Shown: one piece after another, positions 1 to 8,274 of the stretch
How positions within the stretch are numbered: the stretch's first letter is position 1
Layout: every line of letters starts with the position of its first letter
Origin: Flavobacterium sp. HJ-32-4
GTDB taxonomy: Bacteria > Bacteroidota > Bacteroidia > Flavobacteriales > Flavobacteriaceae
Direction of reading: 5' to 3'
NCBI RefSeq assembly: GCF_022532105.1
Contig: NZ_CP092832.1
Coordinates: 186,001 to 250,000 of the forward strand
DNA length: 64,000 bases
Notes under the pieces: model-generated
Database searches by the model: none
What the model was told of the DNA's origin: nothing
The model's input: only the letters and a program-made list of their open reading frames with translations
Position numbers and translations under genes: made by a program

Positions 1-786
1 GATGCCCCGGTACAGCCGCATTTTCTGGCTCACTTCGCCTTTAAATTCCTGGGCTTCCACATCCGGCTTCGGCTTCATTAGGATCACAGGCGTGAACGAA
101 GCGGCATTATCACCATAGCGGTGGCGGATGTAATTCACGGGAAGAAACGCAGACGTGTCGTTCGAATCACCGAACAGCCCCTTTCCTTGTTTCTTCAATA
201 CGCCGATGACCGTAAAACGCTGACCATACATACGGACTTGCTTTCCAATCGGACTGCTGCCCCCGAAGAGTTTCTGTACCACTTCGTACCCGAGTACCAC
301 AACGGGTGAACCCGAATTCGACTCAGCCTCATTGTAGAAACGTCCCTCTTCAAAATCGAGCTTTTGGATATTGGCAAACTCATACGAAATCGGAACCGTA
401 TTGATTTCCTTCGCCGTCTCCCCCTCGTATTTGATGGATTCGTGCGGCGCCCAAACCTGGAATGCCACGTCTTCCACAGTATTCAGCGACGATTTCAGGT
501 AGACATATTCATCGTATTTCACGTCCGGAAACTGCTCAAGCTTCCATTGTGGGATGTCACTTGGCCCAAACGGGAAACGCAACAGGAACGCCGTGTTTTT
601 GTCGAGCGCACTTAAGTCCTTCTTGAACTTCGCGTCAAGTGAGTCGACCGCCGAAAGCACGGCAATGATCGAGAAAATACCGATCGTGACCCCGAGAAGG
701 GACAGGAACGTTCGAAGTTTGTTGTTTTTCAGCGCCTGAAGCGCGAAGTGGAAACTTTCCGATAAAAGCCTTAGGTATACCAGCAT
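1..786 (-). CDS. ABC transporter permease, MacB/FtsX type (partial, C-terminus outside window)
   Basis: The reading frame is open from an ATG at 786 to the left edge, giving 262 codons of the N-terminal half. Residues about 17-45 hold the family hallmark NNKLRTFLSLLGVTIG followed by a hydrophobic segment, the first transmembrane helix of MacB/FtsX permeases. The rest reads as the soluble MacB periplasmic core (short motifs VVVLGYEVVQKLFG and FTVIGVLKKQG). Such permeases work with a separate ATPase to move substrates, or transmit force, across the envelope. The C-terminal helices and any partner ATPase lie outside the window, so the substrate cannot be guessed. An in-frame ATG at 843 would add 19 residues, but the start at 786 matches the usual short N-terminus before the first helix. 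The gene is divergent from purH. Confidence 0.85.
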   Translation of the reverse strand, partial: MLVYLRLLSESFHFALQALKNNKLRTFLSLLGVTIGIFSIIAVLSAVDSLDAKFKKDLSALDKNTAFLLRFPFGPSDIPQWKLEQFPDVKYDEYVYLKSSLNTVEDVAFQVWAPHESIKYEGETAKEINTVPISYEFANIQKLDFEEGRFYNEAESNSGSPVVVLGYEVVQKLFGGSSPIGKQVRMYGQRFTVIGVLKKQGKGLFGDSNDTSAFLPVNYIRHRYGDNAASFTPVILMKPKPDVEAQEFKGEVSQKMRLYRGI

Positions 787-917
787 CCCGCCCTTTTTTG
801 CGTTGGATAAAAGTCCGACATTTTCGCGACAAAACCTAATCATGCGGATCCTCTGGTTTAGTGTCGGTAATGGCAAAATTGTTACAGCCCTATCGTGCAT
901 CTTTGGTCGTAATCAAG

Positions 918-925
918 TACTTTTG
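918..925 (+). promoter_or_regulatory. Candidate -7 promoter box for purH
   Basis: TACTTTTG matches the Bacteroidota -7 consensus TAnnTTTG exactly and lies 50 bp before the purH start. No TTG lies at the ideal 19-bp spacing upstream, so the -33 element is weak or absent. Confidence 0.5.
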
Positions 926-975
926 CAGCCTGGTTGCCCGTTCAGGGTTACTACTTTACCAAACACAACTACTTC

Positions 976-2502
976 ATGAGCACGACAAAACCCATCCGGT
1001 CGGCGCTGGTTTCCGTTTTCTATAAAGACGGTCTCGAGCCGATCGCGCGCCTGTTGCACGAGCAGGGCGTCACATTTTATTCAACCGGAGGAACAGAAGA
1101 ATTCCTTCGAAATCTGGGCATCCCGGTCATCCCGGTAGAAGATGTCACCTCCTACCCTTCGATTCTGGGCGGACGCGTCAAAACCCTGCACCCCAAGATT
1201 TTCGGCGGGATCCTGAACCGCCAGAACCATGAGGGTGACGTCGCACAGATGCAGGAATATGATATTCCCCAAATCGACCTCGTGATTGTCGACTTGTATC
1301 CGTTCGAACAAACGGTCGCGTCCGGCGCACCAGAGGCCGACATCATCGAAAAGATCGACATCGGCGGGATTTCCCTCATCCGCGCGGCAGCGAAGAACTT
1401 CAAAGACACCGTCATCATTGCGTCGGTAAACCAATACCCTGAATTTCTTGACATCCTGAAAAAGAACGGTGCCGCCACCAGTTGGGACGAGCGCAAGGAC
1501 TTTGCCACCAAAGCCTTTCAGGTATCGTCACACTATGACACCGCTATTTTCAACTATTTCAACACGGACGAAACGGTGTATAAAGCCAGCATTTCAAACG
1601 GGGAAACCCTTCGGTATGGCGAAAACCCACACCAACGCGGCTGGTTTTTCGGCGACCTCTCCCGGATGTTCGACAAATTGCACGGAAAGGAACTCTCCTA
1701 CAACAACCTCCTTGACGTAGACGCCGCCGTCAACCTCATTCTCGAGTTCAAAGGCGATGCCCCTACGTTTGCGATCCTGAAACACAACAATGCCTGCGGA
1801 ATAGCTACACGCATGACTATGAAAGAAGCGTATTTGGCTGCTTTGGACGGCGATCCGACCTCGGCTTTCGGCGGTGTATTGATTGCTAATGGCCCGATCG
1901 ATGCCGACACCGCCTCGGAAATCAACCAACTGTTCTGCGAAGTGGTGATTGCCCCTTCATTTGACGACGCAGCAGTTGCCATACTGAAAGAGAAAAAGAA
2001 CCGTATCCTGTTGGTACAGAAAGACGTCGAGCTTCCGAAAAAGCAGGTCCGCACCGCCTTGAACGGCTTGCTCATACAAGACCGCAATGACGTTACGGAC
2101 CGTGCCGACGGACTGACCACCGTCACGGCAAAAGCGCCGACCCAACAGGAAATCGACGACCTGCTTTTCGCGTCGAAAATTTGCAAAAACACCAAGTCGA
2201 ATACCATCGTACTGGCGAAAAATAGCACCCTGCTCGCCTCCGGAACCGGACAAACCTCACGGGTCGATGCCCTGCGCCAGGCAATCGAAAAAGCCCAGGG
2301 ATTTGGCTTTTCACTCGAGGGTGCGGTAATGGCAAGTGACGCCTTCTTTCCGTTTCCCGATTGCGTCGAAATTGCGCACCACGCAGGCATCACGGCGGTC
2401 ATCCAGCCGGGTGGTTCGATCAAAGACGAATTGAGCATCACGTACTGCAATGAAAACGGGATGGCGATGGTGTTCACCGGCACCCGTCATTTCAAGCATT
2501 GA
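976..2502 (+). CDS. purH: Bifunctional AICAR transformylase / IMP cyclohydrolase
   Basis: PurH carries out the last two steps of de novo purine synthesis: formylation of AICAR with 10-formyl-THF, then ring closure to IMP. The protein is 508 residues, a normal family length. The N-terminal cyclohydrolase (MGS-like) domain shows SVFYKDGLEPIARLL, YSTGGTEEFL and GGRVKTLHPKIFGG. The C-terminal transformylase domain shows LKHNNACGIA (His near residue 269), TSAFGG, SDAFFPFPD and QPGGSIKDEL. An upstream in-frame start at 934 would add 14 residues that overlap the promoter box, so ATG 976 (MSTTKPIRSALV) is chosen. The gene is monocistronic by appearance: a strong hairpin follows and mreB has its own -7 box. 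Confidence 0.97.
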   Translation: MSTTKPIRSALVSVFYKDGLEPIARLLHEQGVTFYSTGGTEEFLRNLGIPVIPVEDVTSYPSILGGRVKTLHPKIFGGILNRQNHEGDVAQMQEYDIPQIDLVIVDLYPFEQTVASGAPEADIIEKIDIGGISLIRAAAKNFKDTVIIASVNQYPEFLDILKKNGAATSWDERKDFATKAFQVSSHYDTAIFNYFNTDETVYKASISNGETLRYGENPHQRGWFFGDLSRMFDKLHGKELSYNNLLDVDAAVNLILEFKGDAPTFAILKHNNACGIATRMTMKEAYLAALDGDPTSAFGGVLIANGPIDADTASEINQLFCEVVIAPSFDDAAVAILKEKKNRILLVQKDVELPKKQVRTALNGLLIQDRNDVTDRADGLTTVTAKAPTQQEIDDLLFASKICKNTKSNTIVLAKNSTLLASGTGQTSRVDALRQAIEKAQGFGFSLEGAVMASDAFFPFPDCVEIAHHAGITAVIQPGGSIKDELSITYCNENGMAMVFTGTRHFKH

Positions 2503-2522
2503 CGCGGGTTACGACGCCCTTT

Positions 2523-2567
2523 CGGAAGCCTTTTCCAACGTTCGGCGGGGAAGGCTTCCGCGTTTTT
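2523..2567 (+). terminator. Rho-independent terminator after purH
   Basis: Arms CGGAAGCC (2523-2530) and GGCTTCCG (2553-2560) are perfect, the inner bases TTTTCC/GGGGAA partly pair, and a T run (2563-2567) follows. Confidence 0.8.
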
Positions 2568-2619
2568 AAAAATCTCCCTGAAAATAAAATAGCAGGGCGC
2601 GTTGGTACGCGAAATTATA

Positions 2620-2627
2620 TACCTTTG
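2620..2627 (+). promoter_or_regulatory. Candidate -7 promoter box for the mre/rod operon
   Basis: TACCTTTG matches TAnnTTTG and lies 40 bp before mreB. A TTG at 2602-2604 gives a 15-bp spacer, slightly short for a Bacteroidota -33 element. Confidence 0.55.
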
Positions 2628-2666
2628 CAAGGACTAAAACCGTAACCACAAACCCCCGCAGATTGT

Positions 2667-3695
2667 ATGGGATTTTTTGATTTCATGACCGAGGATATTG
2701 CTATCGACCTCGGAACCGCGAATACGCTCATCATCCACAACGACAAGGTTGTGATCGACAGTCCGTCGATCGTAGCCCGTGACCGGGTTTCCGGCAAGAT
2801 CATTGCCGTCGGTAAAGAAGCCAACCTGATGCAGGGTAAGACGCACGAGAACATCAAAACGATCCGCCCGCTGAAAGACGGGGTCATCGCCGACTTCGAT
2901 GCGTCTGAAAAGATGATTAGCATGTTCATCAAGAGCATCCCGGCGCTGAAGAAAAAAATGTTTACACCGGCCCTTCGCATGGTGGTGTGTATCCCTTCAG
3001 GTATTACCGAAGTGGAAATGCGCGCGGTGAAGGAAAGCTGTGAGCGCGTGAACGGAAAAGAAGTCTACCTCATCCACGAACCAATGGCCGCTGCAATCGG
3101 TATCGGAGTGGATATCATGCAGCCAAAAGGGAACATGATTGTCGACATTGGAGGGGGAACGACGGAAATCGCAGTCATCGCATTGGGTGGCATCGTATGC
3201 GACAAATCGGTGAAGATCGCCGGTGACGTGTTTACGAACGACATCGTATATTACATGCGGACACAGCACAACCTCTTCGTTGGGGAAAGTACCGCGGAGA
3301 AAATCAAGATTGAAATCGGAGCGGCCATCGAGGAACTCGACACCCCGCCGGATGATATGTCGGTACAGGGACGCGATTTGCTGACCGGCAAACCAAAACA
3401 GGTAGAGGTTTCGTACCGCGAAATTGCCAAAGCACTCGACAAGTCGATACAGCGTATCGAAGATGCGGTGATGGAGACGCTGTCGCAGACACCGCCGGAA
3501 CTCGCCGCCGACATCTACAATACCGGTATTTACCTGGCAGGTGGCGGTTCGATGCTTCGCGGACTCGACAAACGGATTTCCCTGAAGACCGATCTTCCCG
3601 TATACATTGCGGAAGACCCGCTTCGCGCCGTTGTTCGGGGTACCGGAATGGCGCTTAAGAACATCAACAAATTCAGAAGTATATTGATAAAATAA
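2667..3695 (+). CDS. mreB: Rod shape-determining actin homologue MreB
   Basis: MreB is the bacterial actin that forms membrane-bound filaments and steers lateral wall synthesis by the elongasome. The 342-residue protein has the usual length. The N-terminal phosphate-1 loop IDLGTANTLI, the phosphate-2 loop DIGGGTTEIA (about residues 159-168), and the adenosine motif YLAGGGSMLRGLD near the C-terminus are all present. The N-terminus MGFFDFMTEDIA carries the short hydrophobic stretch typical of the family. It opens the mreB-mreC-mreD-mrdA-rodA cluster, the standard elongasome operon order. An inverted repeat lies between it and mreC. Confidence 0.97.
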   Translation: MGFFDFMTEDIAIDLGTANTLIIHNDKVVIDSPSIVARDRVSGKIIAVGKEANLMQGKTHENIKTIRPLKDGVIADFDASEKMISMFIKSIPALKKKMFTPALRMVVCIPSGITEVEMRAVKESCERVNGKEVYLIHEPMAAAIGIGVDIMQPKGNMIVDIGGGTTEIAVIALGGIVCDKSVKIAGDVFTNDIVYYMRTQHNLFVGESTAEKIKIEIGAAIEELDTPPDDMSVQGRDLLTGKPKQVEVSYREIAKALDKSIQRIEDAVMETLSQTPPELAADIYNTGIYLAGGGSMLRGLDKRISLKTDLPVYIAEDPLRAVVRGTGMALKNINKFRSILIK

Positions 3696-3705
3696 ATTCC
3701 AAGGG

Positions 3706-3748
3706 ACAAATTCCAAATTCCAATAAGGACTTGCGATTTGGAATTTGT
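3706..3748. repeat. 13-bp-arm inverted repeat between mreB and mreC
   Basis: ACAAATTCCAAAT (3706-3718) and ATTTGGAATTTGT (3736-3748) are perfect inverted copies with a 17-nt loop. Neighbouring AATTCC/GGATTTCC bases extend the symmetry partly. There is no T run, so it is more likely an intergenic repeat or mRNA-processing hairpin than a terminator. Confidence 0.75.
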
Positions 3749-3774
3749 TATTTGGGATTTCCAATCTCTCCCGG

Positions 3775-4605
3775 ATGCAGCAGATACTCGCCTTCGTCAT
3801 TAAAAACAGCCATAAGTTGCTGTTTTTGCTGCTTTTGGGCATATCCATTTCGCTGACCATACAGGCACACTCCTACCACCGCAGCCGGGTCATCAGTTCG
3901 GCCAATGCGTTCACGGGCGGAATCTATTCGCAGATGAACGAAATCGACGAATATTTCGGGCTCCGCTCACAGAACGAAGCACTCGCAAAAGAGAACGCAC
4001 GCCTCAAAGCGTTGCTGTTCAACCGGGTCGATTCGACGGGCAAACCGGTGTTCGACAGCATCCGCGGCGTACGCAAAACGGAAGTTTTAGTGGCGAAAGT
4101 GGTACACAATACCTACAACACCCAACACAATTACATCACCATCGATGCCGGAAACCGCAAAGGCATCCGGACCGACATGGGGGTCATCAACGACCTGGGC
4201 ATCGTCGGCATTGTAGAGACAACCTCGACGAACTACGCCACGGTGCAGAGCGTCCTGAACATCAAATCACAGATCAACGCCAAGATCAAAAAATCGAACC
4301 ACTTCGGTACCCTTACCTGGAATGGAAAAAATGCCGGTGTCGTGCAGTTGAGAGAAGTGCCGCGCCTGGCTTCTATCCGCAAGGGCGATACCATCGTGAC
4401 CGGCGGACAATCGCTGATTTTCCCTGAGAACATTGGCATCGGCACCATCGACAAATACTACACCGACGACGAGACGAACTACTACACCATCGACGTACGG
4501 TTGTTTAACGATATGACCAATCTCGGTTACGTCTACATCATCAAAAACAAAGACCGGGCAGAGGTACAACGCCTCGAAGCAGAAACAAAGGCCAAAAATG
4601 AATAG
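3775..4605 (+). CDS. mreC: Rod shape-determining protein MreC
   Basis: MreC is the bitopic scaffold of the elongasome; it links MreB/MreD to PBP2 in the periplasm. The 276-residue protein has a short cytoplasmic tail, one transmembrane helix (about residues 11-29, LLFLLLLGISISL), then a polar stretch rich in E, N and L (about 48-75, NEALAKENARLKALL) that fits the dimerising coiled coil. The rest is the beta-rich MreC core (VVHNTYNTQHNYITIDAG, GIVGIVETTS). The longer reading starting at 3745 lies within the intergenic inverted repeat, so ATG 3775 (MQQILAFVIKNS) is preferred. Its 3' end overlaps mreD by 8 nt, consistent with translational coupling. Confidence 0.93.
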   Translation: MQQILAFVIKNSHKLLFLLLLGISISLTIQAHSYHRSRVISSANAFTGGIYSQMNEIDEYFGLRSQNEALAKENARLKALLFNRVDSTGKPVFDSIRGVRKTEVLVAKVVHNTYNTQHNYITIDAGNRKGIRTDMGVINDLGIVGIVETTSTNYATVQSVLNIKSQINAKIKKSNHFGTLTWNGKNAGVVQLREVPRLASIRKGDTIVTGGQSLIFPENIGIGTIDKYYTDDETNYYTIDVRLFNDMTNLGYVYIIKNKDRAEVQRLEAETKAKNE

Positions 4606-5104
4606 TACGATCCTATTCAATATCGTCCGTTTTGTGATGCTGCTCGCGGCACAGATCCTTATTTTTGATGCCTTTCATTTTTCGGGCTACCTCAACCCCT
4701 TTCCGTATGTGCTGTTCATCATCTTGTATCCGGTGAACGGAAATCGCTACGGACTTTTGTTGGCGGCGTTTCTGATGGGACTCATCATCGACCACTTCCT
4801 GAATTCCGGCGGTGTGCATGCCACGGCTTCGATCGTACTGGCCTATTTGCGACCGTCTTTCTTCCGGTTTTCATTCGGAGTCAGCTATGAATACCAGACC
4901 ATTAAAATCAACGACCGGCTCACACCCGAACGTTTTTCCTTCATCCTGATTTGTGTGGCCATGCACCATTTGGTTCTGTTCGTGCTGGAAGCCTTCCGCG
5001 CGAGCCTGTTCCTGAAAGTCCTGGCCCAAACGTTCACCAGCACGATTTTTACCTTATTGATGTGCCTGTTGCTCATCCATTTGTTTAAACCCGCGCGGCG
5101 ATGA
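4598..5104 (+). CDS. mreD: Rod shape-determining protein MreD
   Basis: MreD is a small polytopic inner-membrane partner of MreC. The 168-residue protein is almost wholly hydrophobic, with about five predicted helices, and carries the family-like stretches FSGYLNPFPYVLFIILYP and FLMGLIIDHFLNSGG. Sequence conservation is low in this family, so identification rests on size, hydrophobicity and position between mreC and mrdA. It overlaps mreC (start 4598, mreC stop 4603-4605), and its stop overlaps the mrdA start (ATGA at 5101). Confidence 0.9.
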   Translation: MNSTILFNIVRFVMLLAAQILIFDAFHFSGYLNPFPYVLFIILYPVNGNRYGLLLAAFLMGLIIDHFLNSGGVHATASIVLAYLRPSFFRFSFGVSYEYQTIKINDRLTPERFSFILICVAMHHLVLFVLEAFRASLFLKVLAQTFTSTIFTLLMCLLLIHLFKPARR

Positions 5105-7005
5105 GAAAAGTATTGCTTCCTACCGTTATCATTATCAGCACCCTGTTGATCGTGGTCCGACTGTTTTACCTCCAGATCATTGACCAGGAGCTCAAACTGA
5201 AGTCGGAAAATAATGCCCTCCGGATCGTATACGATTACCCCGAACGTGGTTATATCTACGACCGGAACGGCAAGTTACTGGTGGCCAACCAGCCCTCCTA
5301 CGACATCATGGTGACCCCTAAGGACGTCAAGAATATCGACACCCTCGAATTCTGTCGCCTGCTCAACATCAGCAAAGACGACTTCCTTCGCATCATCAAA
5401 AAAGCACGGGATTACAGTCCAAGGCTCCCGTCCGTGTTCCTTTCCCAACTCAACAAAAGCGAATATGCCGCGCTGCAGGAAAAGATGCGGAAATTCGAAC
5501 CCGGCTTTGAAGTCGTCAAACGTTCCCTCCGCGATTACCAGGTGAAGGTGGGGGCGAATATCTTCGGTTCGATCGCCCAGGTGAGTCCGGCCGAACTGGA
5601 AAAAAACCACTACTACCATGCCGGCGACCTCATCGGACGACAGGGCGTCGAGCAGAGTTATGAGAAGATCCTGCGGGGGATAAAAGGTGTGAAATACCGG
5701 CAGAAGGACAAATTCAACCGCGACATCGGCCCGTACCAACAAGGACGTTTCGACACCATCGCCAAACAGGGAGAAGACATCACCCTCACTATTGACGCCG
5801 TCCTGCAGGAATACGGCGAGAAACTCATGATCAACAAGCGCGGCGGTATCGTGGCCATCGAACCCAAAACGGGGGAAATCCTGGCGTTGGTAACGGCACC
5901 TTCCTACGACCCCTCCATTCTCGTGGGCCGTCAGCGTTCGCGGAATTACACCCAACTCTACAACGATTCTATCGCCAAACCGCTTTTTGACCGTGGATTG
6001 CTGTCGCAATACCCGCCCGGATCGCCTTTCAAGATCATCACAGGCCTGATCGCTTTGCAGGAAGGCGCCGTTGACGAACAAACCACCGTCATGTGTCACC
6101 ACGGCTTTAGTTACGCGCCGGGCCGGTTCATGCGCTGTCACGGTTCCGGACCCCACCAACTGCACAACGGCATTTATAACTCGTGTAACGCCTACTTCGG
6201 AACGGCTTACATGCGGACCATCAACAAATACCGAAGCCCGGCTTATGCGGTCGACGTGTTCTCGAAACATGCCCGTAGTTTCGGGTTGGGCGAGTTCATG
6301 GGATACGACCTACCGACGGGCAAGCGCGGAAAAATTCCAACGTCGAAAACCTACAAACGCATGTATCCGAACGGCGGGTGGAAATCGACCACCATCGTAT
6401 CGAATGCCATCGGACAGGGCGAAGTATTGGCAACGCCCATCCAATTGGCGAACATGATTTCGGCAGTGGCCAACAAAGGCTACTACTACACGCCCCACAT
6501 CATCAAGAAAATCAAAGGCGAGAAAATCGATCCGAAGTATACGACCAAACACGTCACCACCATCGATAAAAAGTATTTCGACCCGATGATATCCGGCCTT
6601 TTCGACGTGTATAACTTCGGAACCGCGAGCCACCTGAAAGTCGAAGGCATCAACATCTGTGGTAAAACCGGAACGGCTGAGAACTTTACGAAGATTGGCG
6701 GCAAACGTATCCAGTTAAAAGACCACTCGATCTTCGTGGCGTTTGCCCCGATGGAGAACCCGAAGATTGCCATCGCCGTATTCGTGGAAAACGGGGGATT
6801 TGGCGCGACCATTGCCGGTCCGATTGCGAGTCTCATGATCGAAAAATACCTCCGGGGGAAAATCACCCAGCCGGCGCGCGAGAAATTCATCCTCGAGAAA
6901 AGCCTGCAGGCCGAATACGAGCGCTATACCCGAAAAGCCAAAGACACCCTATTGGGGGCCGAGCGCTTCCAGGAAGATTCCGATTCACTCGATCCGAAAA
7001 ACTAG
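5101..7005 (+). CDS. mrdA: Penicillin-binding protein 2 (elongasome transpeptidase)
   Basis: PBP2 is the class B transpeptidase that crosslinks peptidoglycan during cell elongation with RodA. The 634-residue protein has one N-terminal transmembrane anchor (about 5-25), a dimerisation domain (ERGYIYDRNGKLLVANQP at about 49-66) and a C-terminal transpeptidase domain. All three active-site motifs are visible: SxxK as S308-PF-K311, SxN as S361-C-N363, and KTG at K522-T-G524. The start overlaps the mreD stop by 4 nt. The charged C-terminal tail beyond about residue 590 looks disordered. Confidence 0.96.
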   Translation: MRKVLLPTVIIISTLLIVVRLFYLQIIDQELKLKSENNALRIVYDYPERGYIYDRNGKLLVANQPSYDIMVTPKDVKNIDTLEFCRLLNISKDDFLRIIKKARDYSPRLPSVFLSQLNKSEYAALQEKMRKFEPGFEVVKRSLRDYQVKVGANIFGSIAQVSPAELEKNHYYHAGDLIGRQGVEQSYEKILRGIKGVKYRQKDKFNRDIGPYQQGRFDTIAKQGEDITLTIDAVLQEYGEKLMINKRGGIVAIEPKTGEILALVTAPSYDPSILVGRQRSRNYTQLYNDSIAKPLFDRGLLSQYPPGSPFKIITGLIALQEGAVDEQTTVMCHHGFSYAPGRFMRCHGSGPHQLHNGIYNSCNAYFGTAYMRTINKYRSPAYAVDVFSKHARSFGLGEFMGYDLPTGKRGKIPTSKTYKRMYPNGGWKSTTIVSNAIGQGEVLATPIQLANMISAVANKGYYYTPHIIKKIKGEKIDPKYTTKHVTTIDKKYFDPMISGLFDVYNFGTASHLKVEGINICGKTGTAENFTKIGGKRIQLKDHSIFVAFAPMENPKIAIAVFVENGGFGATIAGPIASLMIEKYLRGKITQPAREKFILEKSLQAEYERYTRKAKDTLLGAERFQEDSDSLDPKN

Positions 7006-7011
7006 TGTGAC

Positions 7012-8268
7012 ATGAAGAATCAGAGTACGCGCAGCAATATGGACTGGGTTATGGTCACGATTTACATCGTGCTCGTGGTGCTGGGCTGGCTCAATATTTA
7101 TTCGTCAACGATACCCGAGAGCGGCCAGACCGACCTCACAGATATCTCACAGTTTTACAGCAAGCAGCTCGTCAACATCTTCCTCGCCATTCCGCTCATC
7201 ATTATTGTACTCTCCGTAGACGGGAAGTTTTATGAGAAGTTCACGAGTATCATTTACGTCGCGGGCCTCTTATTGGTGGCCGGTCTCTTTGTGTTCGGAA
7301 AGGAAGTAAAAGGCCAGACGAACTGGTATTCCTTTGGTTCGTTCAGCTTGCAACCGGCCGAATTTGCCAAAATTGCGACCGCTTTGGCGGTGGCGAAATA
7401 CCTGAGCGACATCCAGATCAACCTAAAGGATACACAACGACAGGTGCAGGTGTTGGGTATCATCTTCCTGCCGATATTGCTCATCGTCCCCCACGACCCG
7501 GGAAGTGCGTTGATTTTCATGACGTTTTTCTTCGTGCTGTATCGGGAGGGCCTCCCTTCCTGGTACCTCTGGACAGGCTTTGCGGCCATCCTGCTTTTTG
7601 TCATGAGTCTTCTTTTTGAACCGATTTACATCATCGGGGGCGCCGCTTTACTGATCATTCTCAATTACTACCGATCGAAAATCGTCAACCGGAACATCAT
7701 ACTCAGTTCGGTGGTGTTAGTGGCCGTGGCCGTGTTCACACTGTCCGTTAGCTATGTCTTCAACAACGTCTTTGAACAACACCACCGCGATCGCTTCAAC
7801 GTGTTGTTAGGCGAGGAAGTCGACGTAAAAGGCATCGGGTATAACACCAACCAGTCTAAGATTGCAGTGGGTTCGGGCGGTGTGTTCGGGAAGGGTTTTA
7901 TGGAAGGAACCCAGACAAAAGGAGGCTTCGTTCCGGAACAGCACACCGATTACGCCTTCACCATCGTAGCAGAAGAATGGGGCTTTACCGGATCGATTGT
8001 CGTAATCGCGCTCTTTATGGGACTCATCGCCCGGATCTTGTATTTGGCGGAACGACAGAAAACGAAATTCAGTCGGGTATACGGCTATTGCGTGGCCTCC
8101 ATCCTCTTCATTCACTTCTTCGTGAATGTGTCGATGGTATTGGGTATTTTCCCAACCGTGGGTGTTCCCCTACCCTTCTTTTCATACGGTGGCTCCGGAC
8201 TCTGGGCCTTTACCGTCCTACTCTTCATCTTTATCAAGCTCGACGCCAACAAAGTCAACGAGTGGTAA
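7012..8268 (+). CDS. rodA: Peptidoglycan glycosyltransferase RodA (SEDS family)
   Basis: RodA polymerises lipid II into glycan strands during elongation, paired with PBP2. The 418-residue protein has around ten hydrophobic helices and SEDS signatures: an aspartate-containing loop HDPGSALIFM, the periplasmic EQHTDYAFTIVAEEWGF segment, and near the C-terminus FPTVGVPLPFFSYGGSG. It follows mrdA by 6 nt and ends the operon. The converging OmpA-family gene ends only 6 bp further, and no terminator hairpin is visible between them. Confidence 0.95.
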   Translation: MKNQSTRSNMDWVMVTIYIVLVVLGWLNIYSSTIPESGQTDLTDISQFYSKQLVNIFLAIPLIIIVLSVDGKFYEKFTSIIYVAGLLLVAGLFVFGKEVKGQTNWYSFGSFSLQPAEFAKIATALAVAKYLSDIQINLKDTQRQVQVLGIIFLPILLIVPHDPGSALIFMTFFFVLYREGLPSWYLWTGFAAILLFVMSLLFEPIYIIGGAALLIILNYYRSKIVNRNIILSSVVLVAVAVFTLSVSYVFNNVFEQHHRDRFNVLLGEEVDVKGIGYNTNQSKIAVGSGGVFGKGFMEGTQTKGGFVPEQHTDYAFTIVAEEWGFTGSIVVIALFMGLIARILYLAERQKTKFSRVYGYCVASILFIHFFVNVSMVLGIFPTVGVPLPFFSYGGSGLWAFTVLLFIFIKLDANKVNEW

Positions 8269-8274
8269 GAATCG

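Noticed and set aside
934..975. Extended N-terminus of purH
   Set aside because: The extra 14 codons begin right after the -7 box and lack family similarity; ATG 976 gives the normal PurH start.
1698..2483. Long minus-strand open frame antisense to purH
   Set aside because: It is the mirror of purH codons, has a Ser/Arg-rich translation of low complexity and no domain. The plus-strand frame is clearly purH.
5275..6270. Minus-strand 331-codon open frame antisense to mrdA
   Set aside because: Antisense shadow of PBP2, which has all three transpeptidase motifs.
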